Assembly: GCA_018296165.2 (NCBI GenBank)
Contig: JACKQL020000043.1
Coordinates: forward strand, 248,001-312,000
DNA from: Termitomyces sp. T153
Lineage: Eukaryota; Basidiomycota; Agaricomycetes; Agaricales; Lyophyllaceae
Length of the DNA stretch: 64,000 bases
Direction of reading: 5' to 3'
Shown: one piece after another, positions 10,671 to 22,569 of the stretch
How positions within the stretch are numbered: the first letter of the stretch is position 1
Layout: each line of letters begins with the position of its first letter
Translations under genes and position numbers: made by a program
The notes under the pieces: generated by a model
The model's input: the letters and a program-made list of their open reading frames with translations, nothing else
What the model was told of the DNA's origin: nothing
Databases searched by the model: none

Positions 10671-11307
10671 CATATGGTTCCTTTTGTTGGATTAACTGTG
10701 GTGTTTGAAGGAGATTTTTGGCAAACTCTCCCAGTTATCCAACAAGGAATCAGACAGCAGATGATTGCTGCTTCACTTAAAAGAGGAAAACTTTGGGATC
10801 AGATTCAAGTTCACTACTTGGTTCAAAACATGGGATCTGATCAGACTCCTGATAATGTTGCTCATGCAGCATGGTTATTAGATGTTGGTGCTGGAAAAAA
10901 TCTTGAGCCTGGAGAAACAGTACAACTTCCTGCAACTATGATCTATGATGACAGTTCTATCACAGGATTAATCTCTTCCACTTATCCTCATATCAATCAC
11001 TATCAAGATGATCAGTATAACCTGGACTAAACCATTTGTTCTGGCAAGAACACTGATGTAGAGAATATCAACTCAGAGGTTCTGCAGAGATATCCAGGAG
11101 AAGAGAAGGTTATGCAGAGTGCAGACTCTGTCATGTCTAATGATGGAAATGTTAATGACCTGACATTGTATCCAATGGAATATCTCAACTATTGAAGAGC
11201 CAGTAATTTGCCTTTAGCTAAATTGGCTCTGAAGATTGGTGTTCCTGTCATGCTGCTTAGAAATCTGGATACAACTAAAGGACTTTGCAATGGGACCAGA
11301 ATGATTG
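10671..11307 (+). mobile_element. Helitron-type PIF1 helicase fragment (truncated)
   Basis: The frame reads FEGDFWQTLPVIQQGIRQQM (the Walker B-side GGDFRQ motif is altered to EGDFWQ), then ASLKRGKLWDQIQVHYL, LDVGAGKNLEPGETVQLP, VLQRYPGEEKVMQSADSVM and PLAKLALKIGVPVMLLRNLD, followed by GLCNGTRM. These are the C-terminal helicase motifs of Helitron RepHel/PIF1 proteins. There are stops near 11,028 and 11,192. The conserved GTRMIV motif is cut exactly by the LTR-like insert at 11,308. The Walker A part is not present upstream. Confidence 0.8.
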
Positions 11308-12095
11308 TGTCACGACCCGTTCCCCGAAACCCCGCACATCGTCCATCAACCCCCCGAACCCCCAAAGGGACCCCCAACGCTCCGCCGAACTTCTGCCCAT
11401 GCCCCGCGCCTACTTCGGCTAACTCCGACACCTCCCCGGCTAACTCCAACGGCCCCCTGGCCAACTTCGGTGCCTGCCCCACAGCCACTGACACTTACCC
11501 TGGGCCTCCCGAACCCCGAGAACCACCCCCACTGTTCCCGATCTTCGTCACCCATCATCGACTCAACACCCTGGTTCCTCCGACCTATTCCAGAGTATCA
11601 CGACAACCTTGGGGCAACCCGCGTTCTCAAATGATCCCATCAACATATCAGCGCAGCACGATCCTCGATCACAACCGACACCCGCCCCCTCCGTTGAGCT
11701 CCGCCAAGCCCCGCCGCGACAGCCGACGTACCCCGAAGTCCTCCGGTAGTCAGCATATAAGTCATCAAGTAGCTCTTCATACCCTAGTCTTGATATTGCT
11801 TAACGTTACCTATGGTCTGATTGTTTCGTGTCTCGTGTCTCGTTTTCTTATCTCAGTCTCCCGGTCTTATCTCAGTCTCCCGGTCTTATCTCAGTCTCCC
11901 GGTCTTGTCTTGTCTCCATTTCGTCATCGTTCTCATTATCGTTTCGTATCTCTACCCGAATCCACTCTTGTTCCATATCAACCCCATTCCATTTTGTCTG
12001 ACGCTGTCTCGGTGACTCCGTCCGACCGTTGTGCCCAAGTCTTCATCAACCCTAACGACCTCACGAACTTCGTGATTATCTTAGCATTGAGTTAG
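11308..12095 (+). mobile_element. CpG-rich solo-LTR-like insertion in the Helitron fragment
   Basis: The segment starts TGTCACGACCCGTTCC, directly after the interrupted helicase codon run, and is CpG-rich while both flanks are CpG-poor. It holds a TATA-like GCATATAAGT near 11,753 and three tandem 19-bp units close to TCTCAGTCTCCCGGTCTTA (11,850-11,912), typical of LTR promoter regions. A CpG-poor relative lies in reverse at about 45,415-46,266, with the same TATA region and units changed to CCCAGTC. The right end (about 12,095) is uncertain and no target-site duplication was confirmed. Its 295-aa ORF looks fortuitous. Confidence 0.6.
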
Positions 12096-12580
12096 AATAT
12101 TGAGAACATAACCAAACAAAGTGAGGTTAGGTCTGGGATAAAGCAAGAGCTACAGGCCCATGCCGAAGGCATGGACCATAGCTTGTGCTATTCATACACC
12201 ATGACAACAACTCTATCAACAATCAATTAAATAAATTTGGGACAGGAAATTGAAGTTAGTAAGCAAGAGAAACATGATGTTCATCAGCAAGTAGAAAGAA
12301 AGGAGAGATCATCCATACATATAGAAGAAAAGGTTGTCATGGATGTGAGCTGTATTAGTTCAATAGTACTAATATGACCTGTATGAAATCCCTTCCAAAC
12401 CAATAAGAGAAGAAGTGAGTGAGTGGAGAGTACAACAGACAAACATATTAGAGATAGATTTTTAATGTTTATGGGTAATTTTGAAAAAACTAATATCCAT
12501 TGACAGTATTTATGATTGTTTGCTCCCTTTGCTGCTTCTGGCTGTCAGAGCTGGTGTCAAAGCTATATGAAATCGGTTCT
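12096..12580. other. no gene seen; CpG-poor remnant
   Basis: Contains the 21-bp sequence TAACCAAACAAAGTGAGGTT(A) near 12,109-12,129, which recurs at about 35,396-35,416. No coding motif. The text returns to normal CpG content near 12,560. Confidence 0.4.
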
Positions 12581-12969
12581 TTGACGGGATAGAGTTGGAC
12601 CAATCGACCCTTACATCAAAACCACCTTACTCAAATTCACACCGATGCCATGTTGAATGGCAAATGAGTCAATTTTCGAGTAAGTGTCATACTTTCAATA
12701 CTTTTCCTACTTGTCAATATCTTTTTCACTATGCACAGCATCATGATCACTTTGCGTCGTTTCACCAGCAGATTATCTTGGTAGATTTCAGTAGAACTCG
12801 GACTAGCTCAGATTATACGTGTAATACAATGATTGATATATTTTCTGTACAATTCAGACACAAGGATGTATATGGATAAGCAATGAAATTTAATAGAATT
12901 CTTATCGGGGTGCCACAGAACCATTTGAAAATTTCCGGAAATATTTCTGATTTTGTAGTCATTTTCTGG

Positions 12970-14045
12970 TTATGTTCGAACGGAAGAAAAGCTGGTACTT
13001 TCGGATGCTTCCAGATGAATCCAGAGCCGGTTCTCACTGGGAATAAAGACCCAAGAAATAGCAATCAGTATCCGAAACCCGACTGCAATGCCCAACGTAG
13101 CCGGCGACCCAATTTTGGCGAGAAGGGCGCGTCCAGAAAAGGCGCCGACAAAGAGGGCGACAGCGGCAAGGAGTTTATGGTCTCGCGACTCGACCTTTTG
13201 GCGGATTTCGAACAGACGAGGGTCAGACACGAGTTCCACCCAGACAGTCGTCAGGACAACTAAAACCCAAGTTAATAAGAAGAGATGTTCGATGGAAGAC
13301 GGAGATGATGCGACGCACTGGTAGTTCCGAATTGAGTGTTGAGCCTTTTACCCAATACACCTTGCACGCCGAGACTTGCACTCATAAAAGCGAGTGCGAC
13401 GAATGACAAGACGTTGTTCCAACTCGGATCGGCCCTCGTATTGGCAATGCTGGGCTCCCCGCTTTGCCATAAAGTTATTGCTGCGGCCATCGTAAGCAGA
13501 GCTTGGAGGATGGTCCCGGAAATAAGCCAGATGCGCTTCCACGGTCCCAGCCGATCGCCGCAGCGGCCAACTGAGGCGCCCAATTGAAACGAGATAAGAG
13601 AACATAGAGCTTGCTGGTCAGCTCGGTGGAACGTCATGTCTCTGAATCCCTTTGGGCCCTCAAAAAGACGCGCAAGAGCTATCGCTAACTTTTTACCAAA
13701 GGCATGAATGATAACTAAATTGAACATGTTCTCCGGAACACACCTGTGCAAAGTTTCCTGTTTGGAACCCACACCAGACATATATGGAAGAGAATGAAAT
13801 GACATCTCTGGAAATTGGATATATTGCATGAGCAACCTGCGTACATGTTGAACAGATGGGCTAACGACGTACATGTACCCTGTCATGAAACAGGACGCGA
13901 CCAACGGGCCTGTAGACTGCGCTGGGTCTACATCCGAGTTGAGGTAGGTCCAAAACGACGGCGATGACGATGAAGACCCGCACTGTGCAGCATTGGATGA
14001 AGGTTGTCTTTCCGAAGCGTCAGTGGCTGCTAGATCCGATGTCAT
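12970..14045 (-). CDS. DUF1275 (YoaK-type) multi-pass membrane protein
   Basis: Four exons give 298 aa: 14045-13873, 13807-13744, 13688-13319 and 13259-12970, with consistent phases. Family signatures are DVDPAQSTGPLVASCFMTGY, the VWCGFQTGNFAQ turn, LAIALARLFEGPKGFRD, SIANTRADPSWNNVLSFVAL, GVLGKRLNTQFGTT and ESRDHKLLAAVALFVGAFSG. About six hydrophobic segments are visible, so it should sit in a membrane, probably the plasma membrane or vacuole. The molecular function of DUF1275 proteins is not established. The first ATG (MTSDLAATD) gives a normal Ser-rich N-terminus. The second exon is only 64 nt but restores the conserved core. The gene stands alone between transposon relics. Confidence 0.85.
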
Positions 14046-15083
14046 GTTCTCAGGCCTAGGGAGTTCTTGTTACTGTAGCAGAGTAGCGTCGAGAACGGCC
14101 CTGAAAGCGAACGCGATTAAACTGAATTGGCAAAATGCTGAGAAGGCTTTATACCGAGTCCTCAACTATATAAATGCACAGCTCTATATACGGTGATGTC
14201 TTGGGTTGGTACTTGGCTGTTTGGCGCCAAAATGATGGTTTGCAACCCCAATGGCCATTAATGTATATTCCGCTCCGTCTTTCGGAGGACCATTAGTTTT
14301 AGGCAGTTGTCTGTATATCGTTTGACAGGCGATATCTGAGCATGACAATGATAAGGGTTGCTTCCAAGTTCTGCGGTGCTCCAACGCCCTTGAAGGGTAT
14401 TGGTTCTCTTGGCTCAATACCGTGATGCATACCGCACAAGTTGTGAAAATATGGTGTACGTGTACACAAAAGATCTCCCAAAGTGGCTACTGATGCGAAA
14501 TGTAAGTTTGATGCCGTCGATTGATCAGATTAACCGATCAAACTTTGTTTTCAGAGAAGTTTGGAGACTTAGTTAATGGTTGATTACTCACGTAAATGGT
14601 GGAGCTGGTTGATCAGACCAGTGACATCCATTACATGGACCTAACAGATGAGCACAAGGCCAACCAGATCATTGTGAGTACATCGAGGAGTCATGGCTTG
14701 TCTTTTGTCCACACCATTGGTATGATAGAGATGCTCAGATTCTCGGACACTGGAACATTGTGAGTTCTGTTGATTGCATGAAAGATGAAATTCAATCCAT
14801 GTTTACTGATGTGTCTCTTCTGCAAGACCAACTATCAATTCTTACTACAAAAGTGCCATGTACACCTCCACCTCTTTTCCAGGGACCGTAAGAATAGACT
14901 TTGATCTTCTTCCCATTATTGGCGAGGACGCCACAAACGATTTATTGATCTAACCTTACATAATATGACATGCTACATGTATATGTAAGTACATAGTAAC
15001 AGCAATCACGTTTCATAAGCAGGTCCCGAACCATATAAGGGTAAGGGCAGTGAGGGTGTTAGAACCCGCAAATTGGTAGAGCA
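14046..15083. other. intergenic, no complete gene
   Basis: Only short ORFs occur. One stretch at about 14,596-14,671 reads as a possible orphan exon (starting MVELVDQTSDIHYMD and ending before GTGAGT), but no partner exon was found. The final 100 bases before 15,084 may carry the promoter of the downstream kinase gene. Confidence 0.35.
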
Positions 15084-16829
15084 ATGCTCAAACTCCCCAC
15101 CTCCCTCCTCCGCTCCCGTTCCCCGCACCTCGCCCAACCCCTCGCCCTCGCCCTCGCCCACCGCCGTCTCATGTCCGTCCTTCCCGACCGTATGCGAGCC
15201 GGTGGCGTCTGGTTCCGTCCTGACAAGCGCAGACCTGACTATTTCCTGCCTTTCAACGTCTTTGAAGGGAATGGTGAGATCTATGGGTTTGATGAGGAGC
15301 CGGTGGTGATTCCTGCTGGGAAGGGGTATGGGTATTGTCCGGTTGGGTTGGGGGATAGCGTTGTGTTTGGGGATGGGGATGGGGATGGGGAGTGGGATGG
15401 GTTACGGGTTGTTAGGAAGGTTGGGTGGGCGAATGGGTCGACGGTGTGGTTGTGTGTGGTGAATGAGAATGAGAAGGAGGATCGGACTCGGCACAAGTGA
15501 GATTTGGTTAATACATGCGGTATACCTCTGGCCCCCGTATTGAGATATGGATTTCTACAGTCTCTGTCAAAAGTACGTCGCACTCAAGATAGAGACGGCG
15601 TTCAACTACTACCTTCCGTCGGGCGAATCAACGTGTTTCGAAGCGGTTACGAAGAATAACGGTACGCGAGGCGCAAGGTTTTGTCTACCGCTCCTTGCAA
15701 AGCGAACACTTTCGTCTGTGCATGGCGATCACCGGTGCTTCGTCACTCCAGTTACGGGACCCGACCTCGGTGCACTGGCTGAGGATCGGCAACTCACGTA
15801 TAGCTTGTGTGTCGTCCGGCGTATTGTCCGGCAGGTTTTGTTGGCACTTGAGCATTTGCATTCGTGTGGGTTCGTGCACTGTGGTGAGTCTCTCTACCGC
15901 GCGCATGGACAGACATATTTTCCCAACCCAACTCAGATGTGAAATGTGATAATGTCGTGGTAAGGCTGCCTGACGAAACGTACGAGGAGATCATCGATAC
16001 GTACCTCGAGACTTCGCGTCCCGAGTCATACCGGCCAGTCATGGCGCCAGCTCTCTCCAGAGAACCTTATACCACTCTCAAGTCGCAGCCAATTGCTCCT
16101 GTATGGCTCAGGGCAGATCTAAGTAATCTAGATGTGCAGCTGATTGATTATGGCGAAGGTACTCTTTATTTTTATTTTGTGGATATCGAGGTCTACCTGG
16201 CTGACGTTATTCTAGCTCGTCCGCTTGAGGCTCTGAGCGATATGTCACCAGAGCTTCAACTTGATATGTTACGTCCCCCTGAGATAACGTTAGGATGCAT
16301 GCCATCGGAAAAGATTGATATCTGGTCGGTCGGGCTCATGGTGACTGATGATGTTTTGTTATGGGGCTGCGGTCTGAAAAAAGGGTTTGGGTTTCAGGCA
16401 GTGCATATCTTCACCAGTCATCATGCGTTCGTCGAATCGAGTGAGAAGGCCCGTCTGTATCGAATGATAGAATACTTTGGTCCCTTTCCGGAATCGTTCC
16501 TAGCGCGGTGTCCTAGACGCGAGGAACTTTTGAATGCAGATGGTACGGACAAATCTCCCCCCCTCTCTCTCTCTCACACCTGATTTTTCTTCGTCACGTT
16601 CAAAGGTATCCCACGGAACAGTTATGACAAACGGGTTGATAATGGAGATACGCCTGTTACTCAGAGTACGATGCCTCAGCGCAGTTTGCGGGCAGTTGTG
16701 TGCCCTTCCCGTTCGGACGACCCGGATGTGGTCGAATTTTTTGATTTTGTGCAGAGGTGCTTGGTATTGGATCCGTTGGAGCGGCTTTCGGCAAGTGAGC
16801 TGCTGCTTGACCCATGGTTGGCCATGTAG
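15084..16829 (+). CDS. SRPK-type serine/threonine protein kinase
   Basis: Six exons give 483 aa: 15084-15496, 15561-15883, 15937-16158, 16216-16340, 16398-16542 and 16606-16829. Phases agree at every junction. Kinase motifs in order are beta-3 KYVALKIETAFNY (Lys), catalytic loop GFVHCDVKCDNVVVRL, metal-binding IDYGEARPL (DYG in place of DFG), the PPEITLG activation segment end, EKIDIWSVGLM, and a C-lobe ending LDPLERLSASELLLDPWLAM. The HxDVKxDN loop, split kinase layout and DYGEA resemble the fungal SRPK/Sky1-like family, which in model species phosphorylates SR-type RNA-binding proteins; here the substrate is unknown. The N-terminus is Leu/Arg/Ser-rich. The intron 16341-16397 is 57 nt with an open frame, so retention would add 19 residues. 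Confidence 0.82.
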
Positions 16830-17742
16830 GTGTGTGAGGTCCGTCGGTGTGTCGACGAAAGTATCGCATCTGCTATGTTTCTTGAGATTGATCTTGGGTT
16901 CCTCTATCGATCCACCACCTCCTCGCAATATGTGCACAACTATTCATAACGCGTTTACAACTTGCGTTGTTGCTTTGTGTCTTGACACTGCCATGTCCTT
17001 TTTACTTTCACTACGACTTGTCATGTTTTTGCGCATTGTTTTGATGGTTCCAATGACAGTTTGCGTCAATGGTATCGTATTCGAGGGCTTTGAGTATCAG
17101 TGTAAAGTAGATATACATGTACGATCGTTTGTCTCCCTTTTATTCCCGCTGGGTCCTTTGTCGTGCCAGCGGGCTATTGCAACTTATGAGGTTAAAACAG
17201 AGGTCATTATCGGGTCCTTGATTGGCTATAAGCCCTTGGGAACAAAATAATCTGTTGATAGAAGTGCTCGGAGAATATCAAGGCGAGTGTGGCGACCAAA
17301 CCCGAACTCTGCCAGCATGACCCTCCTGGCGAGCTGGCTTCTTTTTCAACCTTGGCAGTTAGGCTATCATTAGTGTCAACGTGTTTTGTTTGCGTGCTTG
17401 GCAGGATCCGTCGTTATACATGATTCACTCTCGATTAAGCAACTCGTAAGCTGAAGAAGACCAGATTCGTCGATGTGAGACAAGGCGGCGTCCATGACTT
17501 CTTGTGACAGCTGGGGCAGCGAGTGGGTTAGACGCAGGGTGGTCGACTCGAGGATGGGCTTGGTACCGGTTCCCGGACCGGAACTGACATGTCTCGACGT
17601 CGTGAGCGGCGATATTGACGCGCACGATGGGGTGCATAATTGTTGGCGACGGACCCACCTCGCCTCAGCTGCGCAGGGGGCTGTGCAGAAAGACAACAGG
17701 CAGTACAAAACAACATGGCGCAACAATTGCAATCCTCTTACC
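16830..17742. other. intergenic region between kinase and VTT gene
   Basis: ORFs on both strands here overlap each other and the coding strand of the next gene, and lack motifs. It probably holds the 3' UTR of the kinase and the promoter of the Tvp38-like gene. No other signal was recognised. Confidence 0.4.
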
Positions 17743-19327
17743 ATGACAGATCCCTCGTCGTACCGCCATCCCCCGCCGTCCTCGAGCCCCAGCCTCGCCA
17801 AGCTGACCGACGACCCGCGCCTGCTCGTGCGCACGCCCAGCCCCACGCCCAGCGAGGCCCGCGAGCTCCAGACCGGCGCATTCGACTGGAAAAAGCTCAG
17901 CAATTGGCGCTTCTGGATCCGCAAGGAATGGGTCTGTGCGTCTTCTCCTGCTCCTGCGCCATTCACACAACTCACACACACACAAAAGGGTACTACGTCG
18001 CCCTCACCATCATCCTCGTCGTCACGGCCCTCGTCACGATATACCACAAACAAATCGTCTTCTGGCTCAACGCCCACACGCAGTTCCTGCACCACAAACT
18101 AGGCTGGCTCATCCCCATCGCCGTCCTATTCGTCATTTCCTTCCCCCCGCTCTTCGGCCATGAGATCGTCGCTATCCTCTGTGGACTCGTTTGGGGAATG
18201 TGGATCGGTTTCGCGATCGTGGCTGCGGGGACGTTTATTGGTGAGATTGGCAATTTCTAGTACGTCGCCGCGTTGGCGCTCTCATTCTACGTACGTGACC
18301 GCTCACCCCTTCATCAAAGCGCATTCAGGTACTGCTGCCGCGCGCGCGGTGCGAAGCTCGAAAAGAACAACCTCACATACGCATGTCTCGCAAAGGTAGT
18401 CAGAGATGGAGGGTTTAAAATCGCGCTTGTGGCGCGCTTGAGCGCCATTCCGGGTCATTGTACGTCTGTCTGTCGGCCTTGCTTCGCAGTGCGCCCCCAA
18501 TTCACACACACACTGCAGTTACGACAGCAGTATTCTCAACATGCGGCATGGGCATCTTTGTATTCTCACTAGCCGCTATCCTGTCTATGCCCAAGCAGTT
18601 CATCACCGTCTATCTCGGTGTGCTGATGGAACAGTCCGTGAACGGTGAGTGTTTTCTTTCCTTTGCTTGTGCTGAGCACCCGAACGCCAACTCCAAACCC
18701 CACAGGCCCACCAGACACAAAAAGCCGCATAATAAGCGACGTAGTCCTCGCCATCACGATCCTAATCACCTTTCTCGCGATGTGGTACATATACCATATG
18801 ATGAACAAGGCGAAGCCGGAGGTTATCTATGCGAAGCGGAAGATTAGGTGCGTTGCGTTGCGTCCTGCTTTCCTTGGTTTCCCTCCGTTGAATCCGACTC
18901 ACCCCACCCCAGACAAGCAAAACTCCTACGCGCACAAACGAGCGCGAACGCGTCCCCGTCCCTATTCGAATCGTCAGACGATATACCGTTGACGTTTAAA
19001 GTTGACCCGGAGTCTGTACATCGGTCTTCTGTCGACCACGAGTACGTTCCCGAGTACACCTATGAGGCGGTGCATGCGCCAGTGCCGAGGGCGTACACCG
19101 CGCGGCGTGGGCACGATGTTGATATTGACGCTGAGCTGGGACTTGGGCATGCGGGGACGAGGACGAGGACGAGCGATGAGGATGGGTGGGAGGTGGGTCG
19201 GGCGCCGATGGGGCATGCGGGGATGGGGAGGGAGGTGGCGGGGTTGGGTGGGTATGCGGGTGCGGGTGCGGGGTATCATGGGGGAGAGAGGAGGGACCCG
19301 TTTGAGTCCGGGGGGCGGTATGCGTAG
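17743..19327 (+). CDS. Tvp38/TMEM64-family (VTT domain) membrane protein
   Basis: Six exons give 428 aa: 17743-17935, 17989-18259, 18320-18459, 18519-18644, 18706-18847 and 18913-19327. Phases are consistent throughout. The N-terminus (about 65 aa) is Ser/Pro-rich and cytosolic. A first membrane segment (YYVALTIILVVTALVTIYHK) is followed by the VTT core: FPPLFGHEIVAILCGLVWG, FIGEIGNFYAFRYCC, ALVARLSAIPGHFTTAVFST and SMPKQFITVYLGV. A last segment (VVLAITILITFLAMWYIYHM) precedes a cytosolic tail with charged, Gly/Arg-rich low complexity. Family members (yeast Tvp38, SNARE-associated Golgi proteins) are Golgi/ER proteins with scramblase-like roles in related VMP1/TMEM41B. The exon-1 donor at 17936 is the one that keeps phase. 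Confidence 0.85.
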
Positions 19328-19613
19328 GTTCGGCAGGTGGACTTGTGGATGTGTATACGTATTTATACTCGTACTCATGCATAGTTGTTACTATTGACGT
19401 TATTATATCCTTGTTTTTTTGGTTAGTTGTATATATATGCGTTTAGTTTTTTTAGATTTAGATTAGTTTAGATTAGTTTAGGGTAGTGTAGTGTATAGAA
19501 TCAGCTGGCTGGTTTTAGTGTGGATTTGGAATTTGAGAGTTGGGATTTAGGACTGTGACTTTAAAACGCGTCCGAGTCGGCCGCGGACACTTGATCGATT
19601 GACAGCTATATGG
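19328..19613. other. 3' flank of the VTT gene
   Basis: T-rich, with repeats of TTTAGATTAG near 19,450-19,490. Nothing else is recognised. Confidence 0.35.
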
Positions 19614-20600
19614 AACGTAATCACGTTCTTAACAATATAAACAACCATATCTCCAGCATCCAGTAAAGATATCGATATTCGCCATTCTCATTCGTAAGAG
19701 GCCAGTTATTTTATCAGGTGGATTGATATTAGTCAAAGTAAGATACGATACACGACCCCATTTTTTTACCGAGTTCTGGTAGTTTGATATATAGCAGCAT
19801 GGTGTGTGAGAGAGTCCGGCGCCCTCGTCGTATTCGAGATCGAAGGTAATGAATGCGTCGCTATCGCTATCGTCCATGTCTTGCTCATCCCTCATCTTCT
19901 TTGGGTGGGAATGGCATCACATCAAGGTGCGCTTCCCACTCTGGCGGTGCTCGCTGCGGCCATGGACCTCGCCATCGACGTTACAGTGGAATCGACGAGT
20001 CACGACTTTCTCAGAAGGCTGCTCTTGTCTAAGTAAGTAAGGAGGGTTTGGTTTGATTGAAGTGTAGTAGTAGTGCAAAGATCCATGATGGGTTCGTTCG
20101 ACTCAGAAGTCTCGGCCTTACACTAGGACTACGACGACAGATAGAAGTGGAAAGGACACCCAGCTGGAAGTTGAAGTTGAAGTTGAAGTTCGGCGTTAGA
20201 GTGTCGGTTGGATAGGTTCCATACCTCGCGTTGCGAATGACTACGGTGACAGTCGAGTGGTTGGGAAGGGATATTGTGAAATGTACAGGTGTATCTCCCG
20301 AAAGGAGTTCGCTTTAGCTCGTCGTTGTGCGGCTGGACTCGATGTCGGGGTGCTCGTTTGCTCAAGATAGTTGGATACACATGCACATTCGGGATTAGAT
20401 TAGTTGTGTTGACCGTGACCGTGACCGTCTTTGGCTTTTCTGATAAGTGCGCTCGCTCCAGAAGAGTATCTGCTCATCAACCACAGATCAGCCTTTTAAA
20501 GACTGTTTCATGTCAATGCCGACCTCAGGCTTTCCATTTCAGATCGAGATCATCCGCTGGCCAAGGCCAGGATATTGACGACCATGGCTGAGGTGAGAGA
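19614..20600 (-). pseudogene. shortened inverted copy of the unknown gene at 20,880-22,566
   Basis: The minus strand carries a compressed version of the plus-strand neighbour. The ILRWP-like start region near 20,540-20,570, the TVTVVIRNARYGT segment near 20,240 and the acidic DDSDSDAF tail near 19,850 all match it, with gaps and stops. The pair is arranged head to head around about 20,600-20,850. The same arrangement recurs at 30,055-31,383. The function is unknown. Confidence 0.5.
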
Positions 20601-20879
20601 AGTGTGTGGGGCCTCGTCTATACGTATACTAATAGCCTACAAGCGTTTTTATAGGGAGGAAAGAAACACATATGTTACTACGGAAAGAAGGGCAATATTT
20701 GCCTGAACACATGAGCTTCGAACCTGCCTATCGATATTGAAACAAGTGTCTGCCTGAACACATTAGCTTCCGAACACCTGTAAGGAACATGAAGTAGTGT
20801 ACAAAACACGTGTAACCATCTGTGGGCGCGGACGAGCCTGATTTATATGTATATCTTTCTTTTCATGTGCTCCACATCC

Positions 20880-22566
20880 TTCCCCATGGTCTGGTTGGAC
20901 GGAAAGCCAACTCTTGTAAAAACCCTGGCTTGGCCAACGGATGATCCGGACCTGAGTCGGCAAGGTCGGTGTCGACATGCCTGGTCTGTGTTGGATGATC
21001 AGATACTGTCCTGGAGGGCGTTCCCATTCTTAGAAAAGCCAAGGACGGTTATCTACATGGCCAATACAACATCTGCTCGGGACACACCAATAGATACGAT
21101 TACTTTCGAGCGTGTCGCCGAACTTGAATATGCAGCACACTGTATAGAAATCGTACCCGATGTCGGTTTCGTGACGGCCGAGTGGCAGTAAGTGTACCCA
21201 GCTTCCACCGTAATAATATGATATCGTGCTTAATCACTCTCTGAAGAACTGATTCCGGTGTTCACTTCCGAGCTCATAGTGGGACTGGAGAACTTCTCCG
21301 CGAACGCCAGTGTCCAGCCCGGGCTAGCTATGGCGGTTTATCCGTGGTAGGGACGACGGTCTCTCTTTGTGTCACTTCCACAGACCCTATTTCGCCTCAT
21401 TGGCGGAGAAGTCGGTATCTACGTAATTGCCGCCTGGATTACGACCCACGGGACTTGCCCGATAATCTTGTTGCAGAGACAATTGTTACCTGGAACGCGG
21501 ACAGCGGGGATCTTCGTATGGTCAAAATACCTCGATCTTGTCTCGAAAGTGTTGGAGTTCAGTAGTTGTTCTCGCATTGTAATCCTCATTGCCTGACCTG
21601 TTTTTTTTTTACCTGCAGCATGAAGCGGATTTCCAGTATATCGATCCCCACAGGATCGTCCTGGCCAGCAGTTTCGACCACTGTTCTTGTGGTGCCGTGC
21701 TTTGTGTATTCTCGGCAGACGCAGAAGATGAAGAACCTCTCATGTTCTCTCACGGTGAACACACTACTTGGGATAGTATATCACATTATCTCGGGCAAAC
21801 GAGCACCTCGACTTTGAGTCCACTAACCGTCCACGATCACGATTGCGGCACCCGCATAACGATCTTGAAAAATGAGTTCCTTTCGGGAGATATACCCGTG
21901 CGTTTTAACATGTCTTTTACCACTTCTTGTTACTGACTACTGTTCTAGTCAGTTGCCACCACACAGGACCCGCCTGGGATGTATAGTACATGGAAATATC
22001 CGGATCATGCGCGAACGCTAAATTTCAGGGTGCCTGGATTTCCATGTGTCGCCGCAACTCGTGTCCTCGTGTTTCGCAAAGACCTCCGGGCTGAACGGAC
22101 TATGGTCTTTGTACTAGACTTTGATCAATCCCTTCTTGCTTCCTTACTGTCTAAGCAGCCTTCTGAGAGGGCTGACTGGAATGCACAGCTTGTAGAAGCT
22201 TGTGCTGAGGTCAAAGTCGTGACTCGTCGATTTTATTGTAATTTAGATGGTGAGGTCGAGGATCAGGAATATCCATGGCCGCAGCGAGCACCGCCGGAGT
22301 GGGAAGCGCACCTTGATGTTATTCTCAAAGAAGATGAGGATGAGGATGACATGGACGATAGCGACAGTGATAGCGACGCGTTACCTTCGGGGCTCGAATA
22401 CGATGAGGCGCCGGAGGAGCACAGGGAGCCGGTACCCTTTGGGTATGTGCAGACGACCCTGCGTCTTGAAGGAGTCGCTGAGGCCGAAAGGCTAGCTCTC
22501 ACACAGCATGCTGTTATTGAATTACCAGAACTTACAAAGAATGGTCGTGTATTTTACTGTGATTAA
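20880..22566 (+). CDS. unknown fungal protein, multi-exon, acidic C-terminus
   Basis: I do not recognise this family. Exon-like segments in order are MVWLDGKPTLVKTLAWPTDD to VGFVTAEW (about 20,887-21,188), a segment from about 21,281, one from about 21,620 (HEADFQYIDPHRIVLASSFD) and one from about 21,960 to 22,566 (YSTWKYPDHARTLNFRVPGF, then MVFVLDFDQSLLASLL, EAHLDVILKEDEDEDDMDD, then ELTKNGRVFYCD). The protein seems soluble with no signal peptide. Layout resembles the many F-box-linked or WD-like orphan proteins of Agaricomycetes, but no F-box is seen. Exon limits are uncertain. Two related partial copies lie in this window, so it belongs to a locally expanding family. Confidence 0.45.
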
Positions 22567-22569
22567 ATC

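Noticed and set aside
11208..12095. 295-aa ORF across helicase end and LTR-like insert
   Set aside because: It joins unrelated sequence at 11,308, and its composition (Pro/Ser/Arg) reflects the LTR; no domain fits.
16534..17250. 238-aa plus-strand ORF
   Set aside because: It overlaps the last kinase exon in another frame and continues into the 3' flank; no motif.
17376..18095. 239-aa minus-strand ORF
   Set aside because: Antisense to the first exons of the VTT gene, which has clear membrane segments and phased introns.
18996..19382. several His/Pro-rich minus-strand ORFs
   Set aside because: Antisense of the Gly/Arg-rich tail of the VTT protein.
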